Below, one piece after another: positions 17,597 to 26,231 of a DNA stretch of 64,000 nt. Numbering within the stretch: position 1 is the first letter of the stretch; every line of letters starts with the position of its first letter. The stretch comes from DAITQM01 sp039794245. Lineage in GTDB: Bacteria; Pseudomonadota; Gammaproteobacteria; Xanthomonadales; Wenzhouxiangellaceae. Both the position numbers and the translations under genes were made by a program. The notes under the pieces were generated by a model. That model was not told where the DNA came from. It ran no database searches and worked only from the letters and a program-made list of their open reading frames with translations. The stretch is from NCBI GenBank assembly GCA_039794245.1, contig JBDIVS010000013.1, forward strand, positions 17,440-81,439. The letters run 5' to 3'.

Positions 17597-18519
17597 TCCG
17601 CTTCGCCCTGCGCCGCCTGTTGACTGCGGTGCCGACGCTGTGGCTGTTGATCACCGTGGCGTTTTTCATGATCCGCCTGACGCCCGGCGGCCCGTTCGAT
17701 GACGAGCGCGCCCTGCCGGCCGACATCGAGGCGAACATCGCGGCCCACTATCACCTGGACGAGCCGCTGATCGTGCAGTATGGCCGCTATCTCGGGGCGG
17801 TGATCAAACTCGATTTCGGACCGTCATTCGCCTACCGTGACTGGACGGTCAACGAACTGATCGCCGCCGGCTTTCCGGTATCGGCTTTGCTCGGCGCGCT
17901 GGCCGTCATTGCCGCCCTCGTCCTCGGTACGCTGGCCGGGGCCGGCGCCGCACTCCGCCAGAACCGCCCGCTCGATCACACCTTGATGGCCTTTGCGCTG
18001 AGCGGGATTTCGATCCCCAACTTCGTCATCGGGCCGCTTCTGATCCTGCTTTTCGCACTGCACCTCGGCTGGCTGCCGGCCGGCGGCTGGAGCGGCGCGC
18101 GGCGGGAAATGATCCTTCCTGTCGTCACCCTCGCCCTGCCGCTCATCGCCTATATCGCCCGCCTGACGCGCGCCAGCCTGCTCGAGGTGCTGAACAGCAA
18201 TTACATCCGCGCCGCCCGGGCGCGCGGCCTTGCGATGCACCAGGTCATCGTCCGCCACGCGCTCAAACCCGCGGCGCTGCCGGTGCTGTCCTTTCTCGGG
18301 CCGGCGATCGCCGGGGTTTTGACCGGCTCGGTCGTCATCGAACGGATCTTCAGTATTCCCGGCCTCGGCGGACATTTCGTCCAGGGGGCGCTGAACCGCG
18401 ATTACACGCTGGTACTCGGCGTCGTGGTGTTCTACGGCATCTTGATCATCGCCCTCAATTTCATCGTCGATCTGCTCTATGCCTGGCTCGATCCGTTGAT
18501 CCGCTATGACCGGCGTTAA
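17593..18519 (+). CDS. oppB: Peptide ABC transporter permease OppB
   Basis: 308 residues, about six membrane helices. The opening MIRFALRRLLTAVPTLWLLI and the periplasmic segment TPGGPFDDER are typical of OppB/DppB. The EAA-type loop that contacts the ATPases is in ARARGLAMHQVIVRHALKPA. It forms the membrane channel with OppC, whose gene overlaps by 14 bp. Confidence 0.94.
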   Translation: MIRFALRRLLTAVPTLWLLITVAFFMIRLTPGGPFDDERALPADIEANIAAHYHLDEPLIVQYGRYLGAVIKLDFGPSFAYRDWTVNELIAAGFPVSALLGALAVIAALVLGTLAGAGAALRQNRPLDHTLMAFALSGISIPNFVIGPLLILLFALHLGWLPAGGWSGARREMILPVVTLALPLIAYIARLTRASLLEVLNSNYIRAARARGLAMHQVIVRHALKPAALPVLSFLGPAIAGVLTGSVVIERIFSIPGLGGHFVQGALNRDYTLVLGVVVFYGILIIALNFIVDLLYAWLDPLIRYDRR

Positions 18520-19432
18520 TCAATCGGCCACGGGTTCGGATGCCGAAACGGCACCGGGGTTGTTGCCCGCCGCGCCGCCGCGTGGCCGTTCCCTGTGGCG
18601 CGATGCCGGCCGCCGCCTGTGGTCCAACCACGCGGCGGTGATCGCCGGGTTTTTGCTGCTCATCATCGTCCTCGCGGTGATCGCGGCACCGTGGTTTGCA
18701 CCGCACGACTACCTGACGCCCGACTGGGAAAGGGCGGCGAGCGGTCCGGGAACGGCCGCCGGCCACTGGTTCGGCACCGATGCGATCGGCCGGGACCTGT
18801 TCGCCCGGACGATGATCGGCGGGCGTATCTCGCTGGCCGTCGGCCTTTTGGCGACGCTGGTCAGTCTGCTCATCGGGGTGGTCTACGGCGCGATCGCCGG
18901 TTATTTCGGCGGCCGGATCGACGATGTGATGATGCGCCTGGTCGATGTGCTGTATGCCCTGCCGTTCATGTTCTTCGTGATCTTGCTGATGGTCGTCTTC
19001 CAGCGCCACATCGTACTGGTATTCGTCGCCATCGGCGCCGTCAACTGGCTCGACATGGCGCGCATCGTGCGCGGCCAGACGCTGGCCCTGCGCAACCGGC
19101 CGTTCGTCGAGGCGGCGCGGGCGATCGGCGTTAGGCCGGCGGCGATCATCCGCCGTCATATCGTGCCCAATCTGCTCGGCGTGGTCATAGTCTATGCGAC
19201 GCTGACCATGCCGCAGGTCATCCTTGTCGAATCCTTTCTGAGTTTTCTCGGTCTCGGCGTGCAAGAGCCGATGACCAGTTGGGGGCTGCTCGTCAACGAG
19301 GGGGCGCAGGAACTCGAGGTGGCACCATGGACGCTGATCTTTCCCGCGCTGTTTCTGGTCGCCACCCTGTTTTGCCTGAACTTTCTCGGCGACGGGCTGC
19401 GCGACGCACTCGACCCGAAGGATTACTTCTGA
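18506..19432 (+). CDS. oppC: Peptide ABC transporter permease OppC
   Basis: 308 residues. A cytoplasmic N-terminal segment with SLWRDAGRRLWSNHAAVIAG precedes the first helix, then HWFGTDAIGRDLFARTMIGG, the family signature, and the EAA loop AARAIGVRPAAIIRRHIVPN. Partner of OppB in the inner membrane. The stop and the oppD start overlap as TGATG. Confidence 0.94.
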   Translation: MTGVNQSATGSDAETAPGLLPAAPPRGRSLWRDAGRRLWSNHAAVIAGFLLLIIVLAVIAAPWFAPHDYLTPDWERAASGPGTAAGHWFGTDAIGRDLFARTMIGGRISLAVGLLATLVSLLIGVVYGAIAGYFGGRIDDVMMRLVDVLYALPFMFFVILLMVVFQRHIVLVFVAIGAVNWLDMARIVRGQTLALRNRPFVEAARAIGVRPAAIIRRHIVPNLLGVVIVYATLTMPQVILVESFLSFLGLGVQEPMTSWGLLVNEGAQELEVAPWTLIFPALFLVATLFCLNFLGDGLRDALDPKDYF

Positions 19433-20397
19433 TGCCGCTGCTCGAAGTCCGCGACCTCGAAATCAGCTTTGCGACGCCGGAAGGGACGGTGCATGCGGTC
19501 AACAGCGTCGATTTCGATGTCGAGGCCGGTGAATTCATGGCCATCGTCGGCGAATCCGGGTCGGGAAAATCGCAGACCGCACTGGCCATCGCCGGCCTTA
19601 TCGCCGCCAATGGCCGCCTTTCGGGCAGCATCCGTTTCGCCGGCGTTGAACTCATCGGCCTGCCGGAACGCGATTACCGGCGCTGGCGCGGTGGCGGCAT
19701 CGGCCTGATTTTTCAGGATGCCGTCACGGCGCTGAATCCCTACCGGACGATCGGCAGCCAGTTGCGCGAGGCGTTGGTCACGCACTTTCCGTGTTCGCGC
19801 CGCGAAGCCGAGCGCCGGGCGATCGCGATGCTCGAACAGGTCCGGCTGGCAGACCCTGAGCGTCGCTTGAGGCAATACCCGCACGAGTTGTCCGGCGGCA
19901 TGCAGCAGCGGGTGATGATTGCACTGGCCTTGTTGCCCCGGCCGCGGTTGTTGATCGCCGACGAGCCGACCAGCGTTCTCGACGTGACGGTGCAGGCCGA
20001 TATCGGGGCACTGCTCAGAACCTACCAGCAACGGCACGACACGGCGGTGATGCTGATCACCCACGACCTGGGCTTCGTCGCCGGCCTGGCCGAACGGGTG
20101 CTCGTGATGTACGCCGGGCAGGTGATGGAATATGCTGCGATTGACGCCCTGTTTCACCACAGCGAACACCCCTATACACGCGGCCTGCTGCGCTCGATAC
20201 CGCGGCTCGATGCGCCGGCCGACGACGCGCTGCACGGTATCCCGGGCAATCCACCAAATCCGCTGGCCCGGCCGGCAGGTTGCCCGTTTCGCGAGCGCTG
20301 TCCCTATGCCTTCGATACGTGCCTGACGATGCCGCCTCTGGTCAGGGCGGCACACGGCGGTCTGAAGCGGTGCCACCTCGAGGCCTTGGGACCGTGA
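19432..20397 (+). CDS. oppD: Peptide ABC transporter ATPase OppD
   Basis: 321 residues; start at 19432. Walker A GESGSGKS, Q-loop LIFQDAVTALNPY, signature LSGGMQQRV, Walker B LLIADEPTSVLD and switch His in LITHDLGF are all intact. The C-terminal oligopeptide-transporter extension HPYTRGLLRSIP and CPFRERCPYAFDTC carries the cysteines that in some members hold an iron-sulfur cluster. It pairs with OppF. Confidence 0.94.
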   Translation: MPLLEVRDLEISFATPEGTVHAVNSVDFDVEAGEFMAIVGESGSGKSQTALAIAGLIAANGRLSGSIRFAGVELIGLPERDYRRWRGGGIGLIFQDAVTALNPYRTIGSQLREALVTHFPCSRREAERRAIAMLEQVRLADPERRLRQYPHELSGGMQQRVMIALALLPRPRLLIADEPTSVLDVTVQADIGALLRTYQQRHDTAVMLITHDLGFVAGLAERVLVMYAGQVMEYAAIDALFHHSEHPYTRGLLRSIPRLDAPADDALHGIPGNPPNPLARPAGCPFRERCPYAFDTCLTMPPLVRAAHGGLKRCHLEALGP

Positions 20398-21419
20398 GCG
20401 CACCGATACTGGTCGTCGAGGATCTGACTGCGGTTTATCCGGCGCCGGCCGGTTTTTGGTTGCGGCGCCGCCGGCCGGATCTAGTCGCCCTCGACGGTGT
20501 CGGGTTTGCGCTCGAGCGCGGTGCGACGCTCGGTGTCGTCGGCGAATCGGGCAGCGGCAAATCGACGCTGGCCAGGGCGCTGCTCGGCCTCGGCCCGGCG
20601 GCGGTCAGCGGCAAGGTGTACTGGCGCGGCGAAAACCTGCGCGCCCTGCCGCCCGAGGTGCAGCGCGAACGGCGCCAGCAGATGCAACTGGTGTTCCAGG
20701 ATCCTTTAGGCTCCCTGAACCCGCGCCTGACGGCCGGCGAAATCGTTGCCGAACCGCTCAGAACGTTCCATCCGCGGATGGCGCGGGTGCAGATCGCCGA
20801 GCGGGTGCGCGGTATGCTCAAGCTGGTCGGCCTCGATCCTAATCACCTCAATCGCTATCCCCACGAGTTTTCGGTCGGCCAGTGCCAGAGGCTCGGCATC
20901 GCCCGCGCCCTGGTGCTGAACCCGCGCCTTTTGATCTGCGACGAGCCGGTCAGTGCCCTCGATGTCTCGATCCAGGCGCAGATCATCCATCTGCTCAAGG
21001 ACTTGCAGGCCAAAATGCAGTTGACGATCGTGTTCATTGCTCACGACCTCGGCATTCTCAGGCAGGTCAGCGACCAGGTGCTGGTGCTCTATCTCGGGCG
21101 GGTGATGGAGTCCGGCGACCGGCAGAGCATCTACCAGGCGCCGCGCCACCCCTACACCCGGGCGCTGCTCAATGCCGTGCCGTGGCCCGATCCGGAGCGC
21201 GAGCGGCGCCGCGTCCGCGAACCATACGGCGAATTGCCGTCGGCGCACGAATTGCCGGCGGGTTGCCTGTTTCACCCGCGCTGCCCGTTCGCGATCGACC
21301 GTTGCCGGCAGGAAAAACCCAGCCTCAGGCCCTGGCGCGACGGCCGCACGGCCTGTCACCGCAGCGAGGAGCTGGCGCTCGGCAGCCAAACGGCGCTGCC
21401 CGCGGACAAGACCGGTTAA
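20394..21419 (+). CDS. oppF: Peptide ABC transporter ATPase OppF, altered signature motif
   Basis: 341 residues from a GTG at 20394 overlapping the oppD stop (GTGA). Walker A GESGSGKST, Walker B LLICDEPVSALD and the C-terminal HPRCPFAIDRC segment are normal. The ABC signature reads FSVGQCQRLGIARA where the family has F/LSGGQRQR: glycine is valine and arginine is cysteine. In heterodimeric ABC transporters one composite ATP site is often degenerate, so this may mark an asymmetric pair with OppD. It is the last gene of the operon. Confidence 0.93.
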   Translation: MSAPILVVEDLTAVYPAPAGFWLRRRRPDLVALDGVGFALERGATLGVVGESGSGKSTLARALLGLGPAAVSGKVYWRGENLRALPPEVQRERRQQMQLVFQDPLGSLNPRLTAGEIVAEPLRTFHPRMARVQIAERVRGMLKLVGLDPNHLNRYPHEFSVGQCQRLGIARALVLNPRLLICDEPVSALDVSIQAQIIHLLKDLQAKMQLTIVFIAHDLGILRQVSDQVLVLYLGRVMESGDRQSIYQAPRHPYTRALLNAVPWPDPERERRRVREPYGELPSAHELPAGCLFHPRCPFAIDRCRQEKPSLRPWRDGRTACHRSEELALGSQTALPADKTG

Positions 21420-21486
21420 CCAAAAATTTTGACAACCGTGCGTTAGAATGAGCGGTTCCTAATAAGGCAAAGCCAGGCGGAAAACC

Positions 21487-22098
21487 ATGTCCGACCGCGC
21501 ATTTTTATCGTTCATCCCGCTGCTTTTCGCAATGGGGCTCGCCGCCTGCGGCTCCCAGCCCCGCACCGCACCGGCATTGACCCCGCCGCCGGTCACCCGG
21601 GTGATGGTCGTTGGCATGAGCAACGACCCGATCCAGATCAGCGCCTTCGAGAACATCTACTCCAACACACTGCGCTCCGAGTCGCAGACCGTGTGCCTGA
21701 TCGGCACCGGCCTGCCGGACCTGCGCGAGGGGATCACGCTGCAATCCCTGCAATCCGCGGCGGCCAAAGCCAACGCCCATGCCATCGTGATCAACCGCAT
21801 CGTCAGGCCGGGGACGCGCCCGGCCGGTGAAACAACGCTTGCCGATTATCTCGACCAGGCGCGCCGCGAAGCCGGCCTGTGGCGCGAGCTCGACAAGGGG
21901 ATCATCGAATCGGTGCTGTTCGATGCCGATAGCGGCGCGCAGCTCTGGCGCGGCGAATCGGGGAACGTGAATCCCAAAGGCCGCCTCAAGGAGCTGTCCA
22001 GGGCGAGCGAGCGATTGGCCAATCGCCTGGCCGGCAGCGACAAACTGCCCGAAGCGCTGGCCGCGGACGATGGCGAGCGGGTCAACAGCAGCGAATAA
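21487..22098 (+). CDS. Putative lipoprotein of unknown function
   Basis: 203 residues. The signal peptide ends in the lipobox GLAAC (Cys21). The mature part has a mixed alpha/beta look with VMVVGMSNDPIQISAFENIY, a pattern seen in lipoproteins that bind other envelope proteins, and the C-terminus is charged. I cannot assign a family with confidence. It stands 67 bp after oppF and is followed by a 23-bp perfect palindrome. Confidence 0.75.
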   Translation: MSDRAFLSFIPLLFAMGLAACGSQPRTAPALTPPPVTRVMVVGMSNDPIQISAFENIYSNTLRSESQTVCLIGTGLPDLREGITLQSLQSAAAKANAHAIVINRIVRPGTRPAGETTLADYLDQARREAGLWRELDKGIIESVLFDADSGAQLWRGESGNVNPKGRLKELSRASERLANRLAGSDKLPEALAADDGERVNSSE

Positions 22099-22104
22099 AC
22101 CTTA

Positions 22105-22127
22105 GGAAACTCTGATTCAGAGTTTCC
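22105..22127. terminator. Perfect 23-base palindrome after the lipoprotein gene
   Basis: GGAAACTCTGA and TCAGAGTTTCC flank a single T. It starts six bases after the lipoprotein stop, so it could act as a transcript-end hairpin, but no U-run follows. Related palindromes sit at 56521-56578, so it is also a member of a dispersed repeat family. Confidence 0.6.
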
Positions 22128-22186
22128 GCGAACCATGGACGGGTTTGCCCGCGTATCAAGTACGTAAGTGCTTGATTAAACTTCCC

Positions 22187-22762
22187 TTATTTTTCGGATT
22201 GCTGCCCAGCCCCGCGGCGCGGCCGTTTCCAGAGCACCTCGCCGTTGCCGCCCTGGCGCGCGAGACGGCGGGCGATCACGAACAAAAAATCCGACAGGCG
22301 GTTCAGATAGCGCCGGCCGGCGCTGCCGGGCTCCGGCTTTTCGCGGGTCAGTGTCACGTAACGCCGTTCGGCCCGGCGGCAGATGGCGCGGGCCAGGTGG
22401 GCCGCGGCCGCGGCCCGCCCGCCGCCGGGCAGGATGAAGTTTTCGAGCGGCGGCAGATCGGCGTTGAGACGATCGAGTTCGTTTTCGAGCCAGGTGACGC
22501 GCGAGGCATCGAGCAGGCAATGGCCGGGCAGGGACAACTCGCCGCCAAGGTCGAACAGGTCGTGCTGTATTTCGCTTAGTACGGCGCCAATCACGGCATC
22601 GGTGGTTTCTGCGGCAACCAGGCCGAGCGCCGAATTCAGCTCGTCGACCGCACCGATCGCCTCGATGCGGGCGTCATCCTTGGCAACGCGCCGGCCGTCG
22701 CCGAGCCCGGTTTCGCCGGCATCGCCGGTGCGCGTATACAGCTTGCTGAGTCTAAATCCCAT
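22187..22762 (-). CDS. Cob(I)alamin adenosyltransferase, PduO type
   Basis: 191 residues. It attaches the 5'-deoxyadenosyl group to cobalamin using ATP. The ATP-binding opening KLYTRTGDAGETGLGDGRR, the mid-protein IGAVDELNSALGL, the conserved ICRRAERR and the C-terminal YLNRLSDFLFVIAR are the hallmarks of the PduO/MMAB class. I preferred the ATG at 22762 to one 33 bases upstream because the upstream codons lie in the terminal repeat of the adjacent MITE-like element. No other cobalamin gene is in the window. Confidence 0.92.
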   Translation of the reverse strand: MGFRLSKLYTRTGDAGETGLGDGRRVAKDDARIEAIGAVDELNSALGLVAAETTDAVIGAVLSEIQHDLFDLGGELSLPGHCLLDASRVTWLENELDRLNADLPPLENFILPGGGRAAAAAHLARAICRRAERRYVTLTREKPEPGSAGRRYLNRLSDFLFVIARRLARQGGNGEVLWKRPRRGAGQQSEK

Positions 22763-22780
22763 CGATCGATCCGTCAGTCC

Positions 22781-23014
22781 ACCCAACTGTTGCATAAATT
22801 CCCGGAATTCTCGGCCAAGCGGGTGAGTGCAGCTTGTTCGATTTGCCGCGGAAGCGTAGTTATTCCTACGGTTTAAGGCAAAGCTGCCGCCCGCTTGGGC
22901 GAGAAACCGGGCGCGTCACCCCAGGTGAATTCGATGCTTTAACTAAAATTCTCATAACTTATTGATTTAATGAAGAAATCTATAAATTCGAGCAAAATTT
23001 ATGCAACTGTTGGG
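22781..23014. mobile_element. MITE-like element with 20-bp terminal inverted repeats and a central hairpin
   Basis: The ends are ACCCAACTGTTGCATAAATT (22781-22800) and its reverse complement with one mismatch, ending at 23014. Between them lies a long imperfect palindrome, 22808-22905: outer arms TTCTCGGCCAAGCGGG and CCCGCTTGGGCGAGAA (15 of 16 paired) and an inner hairpin CGTAG-TTATTC-CTACG at 22855-22870. An AT-rich stretch follows on the right. No transposase gene fits inside its 234 bases. It lies between two minus-strand genes and its right repeat supplies the stop codon of the asparaginase-like gene. A similar left end recurs at 62139. Confidence 0.7.
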
Positions 23015-23544
23015 TCCAGAGGTTCGAAACAATTCCGCTGGCGGTTCTTGCGCACCCGCCCAGGGTGCCAGACGCGGCCGTTCATCACGATCCAGATGCC
23101 GGCTGGCAGGGCCTGCACGGCACCGACCGCGGTGCCGATGTTGAACACCGCATCGGAAGCGATGAAGCCCGCCGGCTGCAGGGCGCCGGTCAGGACGACG
23201 ACCTTGTCGCCGAGACCGGCCAGGGCGCGGGCGGTTTCGATCATTGTATCGGTGCCGTGGGTGACGATGAAATGCCGGGCCGTGGACGCTTCGATCGCGG
23301 CCCGGATCGCGGCCCGGTCGCTGTCATCCATGGCCAGCGAGTCCTTGCGCATCAGTTGCGTGATCTCAAAGGTGAAGGCGACCTGCATGTCGCGCAGGAC
23401 ACGGACGATTTGCGGTTCGCCGATCTGGTAATCGCTGAGCTGATCGAAATAGACCTTGTCGATCGTGCCGCCGGTGGTGATGATGACGAGGCGTTCGAGC
23501 GGCGGCAGGCCGGCGGCGGGGTACCCGCTCCGGGTATCGCTCAT
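22999..23544 (-). CDS. Half-size asparaginase-domain protein
   Basis: 181 residues, covering only the N-terminal catalytic domain of type I/II L-asparaginases (full proteins have about 325-350). The catalytic residues are all there: Thr27 in TTGGTID, Thr98-Asp99 in THGTDTM and Lys114 in GDKVVVLTGAL. The C-terminal domain is absent. Short asparaginase-domain proteins of about 160 residues exist as a family, so this may be complete or nearly so, but the last four codons (PTVA) and stop lie in the MITE-like terminal repeat, so the original end may have been lost. Start overlaps the acyl-CoA dehydrogenase stop (ATGA). Confidence 0.8.
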   Translation of the reverse strand: MSDTRSGYPAAGLPPLERLVIITTGGTIDKVYFDQLSDYQIGEPQIVRVLRDMQVAFTFEITQLMRKDSLAMDDSDRAAIRAAIEASTARHFIVTHGTDTMIETARALAGLGDKVVVLTGALQPAGFIASDAVFNIGTAVGAVQALPAGIWIVMNGRVWHPGRVRKNRQRNCFEPLDPTVA

Positions 23545-25205
23545 TGGGCCGCCGGACCGCCGGCCGCGCTGTCGAGCACAGGGATTTCATCCAGCCGGTC
23601 GTCCGGCTCGAGGTGGCGCGCCAGACGTTCGGCCACGGCCCGGTAAAACCCCGCACGAGCCGGGGTCGCCGCTGCCTGTTCGAGCAGCGCGACGGCCTGG
23701 ATCATCCGGGCCTGGGCCAGGGCCAGGTGGCGCGCGCCGCTCTGCCGCCCGGCGTCGTGCTCGGCATCGAACCATTGTTGCCAGGCGGTGGCGGCGGCGC
23801 TCAGGCGGCCGCACCACTCCGGTTTCGCCGGGATCCGGGCGAGCCGTTCGGCGAGCCAGTCGTGCAGAACCTTGAGGCCGCCCACTTGGCCGAGAGCACG
23901 GAGCAGATCGAGGGCCAGCACGTTGGTCGTGCCCTCCCAGATGGTCAGCACCTGGGCGTCGCGCAGCAGTTGCGGCAGGCCGGTGTCTTCGAGATAGCCC
24001 GCCCCGCCGAACGATTCGACCACTTCCGACAGGCCGGCCACCGCGTCGCGGGCCGTCGCCAGTTTGGCGATCGGAGTGACGAGGCGCAGCACCGCTTCGC
24101 CTGAGGTGCCGTGCTCGGCACGGCCGAGCAGGGCGACCTGGGTGAAGGCCAGGTGCAATGTTGCGGCACACCGCGCGTGCAGCGCACCGAGCGTCGCACG
24201 GTGCAGCGGCAGCGCGGCGAGCGGGGCACCGAAAGCCGAGCGCCGCGGCGCGTAATCGGCGGCGAGCAGCACGCCGCGGGCGAGCAGCGCGGCGGCGGTC
24301 ACCGCGTTCCACGTCCGGGTCAGGGTCAGCATCGGCGCGATGTTGGGGACTCCACGGTCGAGGCCGGCGACCGGTTCGGCGGGCACGCCGTCCAGCCACA
24401 ATTCGGCGGTCGGCAGCTTGCGTGTCCCGAGTTTGTCCTTGAGGCGGAGGATTTCAATATGGTTGAGCCGCCCGGCGCGATCGTGCGGTTCGAGGTAAAA
24501 CAAGGCCAGGCCGGCCGAGCCGGCGGGCGCCCCTTCCGGCCGGGCCAGCGTCAGGGCCATCTCCGAGGTCGCCGCCGAGGTGAACCATTTGCGGCCATAC
24601 AGCCGCCACAGGCCCTGGGCGTCCTGCCGGGCCACGGTTTCGGTGCCGCCGACATCGGAACCGCCGGTGGTTTCGGTCATCCATTGCCCGGAGGTCCAGC
24701 ACGCCTCCGGGTCGCGGCTCATGAGGCGTGGTTCGGCGCGGCGGCGCAGCATCTGGTTGCCGGTGTGGCGCAGCACCGCGAGCGCGCCGTCGCTCATGGC
24801 CAGCGGGCAGCCGTAAATGTCGGTCGAGGGCAAGAACAGATAGGCCAGGGCGAATTCGTGGAGCCGGGCATCAGCGCCGTACCGCTCATCGTAGCCGGCG
24901 GCCAGGATGCCGAACTCGGCCGCGACGCGCCGGGCCCGCTGCCAGACCGCGGTCAGTTCGATCCGGTCGATCCGCCGCCCCCAGGCATCGTACTGGGTCA
25001 GTTTCGGTTCGTTGGGCAGGTCGAGCAGTTGCAATTCGTACAACGCACCGCCGGCCAGCTCGCCGAGCGCATCCAGTTGCGACTCGATCGCGCTCAGCGT
25101 CTCGAGCGGTAAGTAACCGGCCAGCAGGTCACGGAACAAGACATCGCCGCGCCAGGTGTTGCCGAGGCGCGGCGGATCTTGGATGAACAAATCGTCGAGT
25201 TTCAT
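23541..25205 (-). CDS. Acyl-CoA dehydrogenase, AidB-like subfamily
   Basis: 554 residues. The FAD-binding segment TSGQWMTETTGGSDVGGTET, then YGRKWFTSAATSEMALTLAR and the C-terminal VESFGGAGYLEDTGLPQLLR with TIWEGTTNVLALD are the marks of the acyl-CoA dehydrogenase fold as seen in AidB and close relatives, whose length it matches. AidB is induced by alkylation damage in E. coli; the substrate here is unknown. The gene lies in a likely minus-strand operon arsC-wrbA-this-asparaginase. The start at 25205 is 5 bp from the wrbA stop. Confidence 0.87.
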   Translation of the reverse strand: MKLDDLFIQDPPRLGNTWRGDVLFRDLLAGYLPLETLSAIESQLDALGELAGGALYELQLLDLPNEPKLTQYDAWGRRIDRIELTAVWQRARRVAAEFGILAAGYDERYGADARLHEFALAYLFLPSTDIYGCPLAMSDGALAVLRHTGNQMLRRRAEPRLMSRDPEACWTSGQWMTETTGGSDVGGTETVARQDAQGLWRLYGRKWFTSAATSEMALTLARPEGAPAGSAGLALFYLEPHDRAGRLNHIEILRLKDKLGTRKLPTAELWLDGVPAEPVAGLDRGVPNIAPMLTLTRTWNAVTAAALLARGVLLAADYAPRRSAFGAPLAALPLHRATLGALHARCAATLHLAFTQVALLGRAEHGTSGEAVLRLVTPIAKLATARDAVAGLSEVVESFGGAGYLEDTGLPQLLRDAQVLTIWEGTTNVLALDLLRALGQVGGLKVLHDWLAERLARIPAKPEWCGRLSAAATAWQQWFDAEHDAGRQSGARHLALAQARMIQAVALLEQAAATPARAGFYRAVAERLARHLEPDDRLDEIPVLDSAAGGPAAQ

Positions 25206-25210
25206 CGTGT

Positions 25211-25819
25211 TCAGGCGGCCGGCGGCCGGCCTGCCAGTTTGACGGCTACTGCGGCGAGGCGCGTGCCGAGCGCCCGGCACAGCTCGATTTCATAGTCGTC
25301 GAGCGGCCTTTTGGCATCGGCGCCGGCCAGGTGGCTCGGGCCGTAAGGGGTGCCGCCGCTTTTTGTCTCGAGCAGCGCTTTTTCGCTGTACGGCAGGCCG
25401 ACCAGCAACATGCCATGGTGCAGCAGCGGCAGCATCATCGACAAAAGCGTGCTTTCCTGGCCACCGTGCAGGCTGGCGGTCGAGGTGAATGCCGCTGCCG
25501 GTTTGCCGGCCAGCGCGCCGCTCAGCCATAAATTTGCCGTACCGTCGAGAAAGTATTTCAGCGGCGCGGCCATATTACCGAAGCGCGTCGGACTGCCGAT
25601 GATCAGGCCGGCGCAGTCGGCAAGCTCGTCGTGCCGGGCCCACGGCGGCCCGTCGTTGGGTGCGGCACCCGGGTCGGCGGGCCGGCCGTCGCTGACCGGC
25701 GGTACGGTACGCAGCACCGCTTCGGCGTTTTGCACGGTCTCGACGCCGCGGGCGATGTGCCGGGCCATCGCCGCGGTGTTGCCGTGGCGGCTGTAATAGA
25801 CGATCAGGATTTTGTGCAT
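25211..25819 (-). CDS. wrbA: NAD(P)H:quinone oxidoreductase WrbA
   Basis: 202 residues of the flavodoxin-like WrbA family. FMN phosphate loop YYSRHGNTAAMARHIARGVE, then GSPTRFGNMAAPLKYFLD and the active-site loop STASLHGGQESTLLS. It reduces quinones by two electrons, limiting redox cycling. An in-frame ATG at 25858 overlapping the arsC stop is an alternative start, adding 13 residues unlike the family. arsC-wrbA neighbours are frequent in gammaproteobacteria. Confidence 0.92.
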   Translation of the reverse strand: MHKILIVYYSRHGNTAAMARHIARGVETVQNAEAVLRTVPPVSDGRPADPGAAPNDGPPWARHDELADCAGLIIGSPTRFGNMAAPLKYFLDGTANLWLSGALAGKPAAAFTSTASLHGGQESTLLSMMLPLLHHGMLLVGLPYSEKALLETKSGGTPYGPSHLAGADAKRPLDDYEIELCRALGTRLAAVAVKLAGRPPAA

Positions 25820-25854
25820 GGGCCGTTGCCAGGGTCTATGATGAATCATCCGGG

Positions 25855-26220
25855 TCACAGCAGTTCCAACACCCGCTCCGGCGGCCGGCCGATCACCGCC
25901 CGCCGGCCGGTGGAGACGATCGGTCGTTCGAGCAGGATCGGATGGGCCGCGACGGCGGCCAAAAGCGTATTTTCATCGGCCAGGTCAGGGTCGATGTCAA
26001 GTTCGCGCCACACCGGTTCGCTGCGGCGCACGATCTTGCGCGGCGCCAATTGCAGCGCGGTGATCAGGGCGCGAAGTTCGGCCACCGCCGGTGCATGTTT
26101 CAGATAGTCGACGATTTCAGGCTCGATGCCGTGCTCGCGGAGCAGGGCCAGCGCCGCCCTCGACTTCGAGCAGCGCGGGTTATGATAGATCGTGTAATGG
26201 CCGGGGGGTGCAACGTTCAT
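25855..26220 (-). CDS. arsC: ArsC-family arsenate reductase (glutaredoxin type)
   Basis: 121 residues. IYHNPRCSKSRAAL has the catalytic Cys17, and the C-terminal RPIVSTGRRAVIGRPPE is the arsenate-binding arginine region. It reduces arsenate to arsenite with glutathione and glutaredoxin; GshA is encoded in the same window. No ArsR, ArsB or Acr3 gene is nearby, so a general thiol-redox role, as in YffB-like relatives, is possible. Its start is 11 bases from that of the divergent yihY-like gene. Confidence 0.9.
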   Translation of the reverse strand: MNVAPPGHYTIYHNPRCSKSRAALALLREHGIEPEIVDYLKHAPAVAELRALITALQLAPRKIVRRSEPVWRELDIDPDLADENTLLAAVAAHPILLERPIVSTGRRAVIGRPPERVLELL

Positions 26221-26231
26221 GTGGATGGGGT

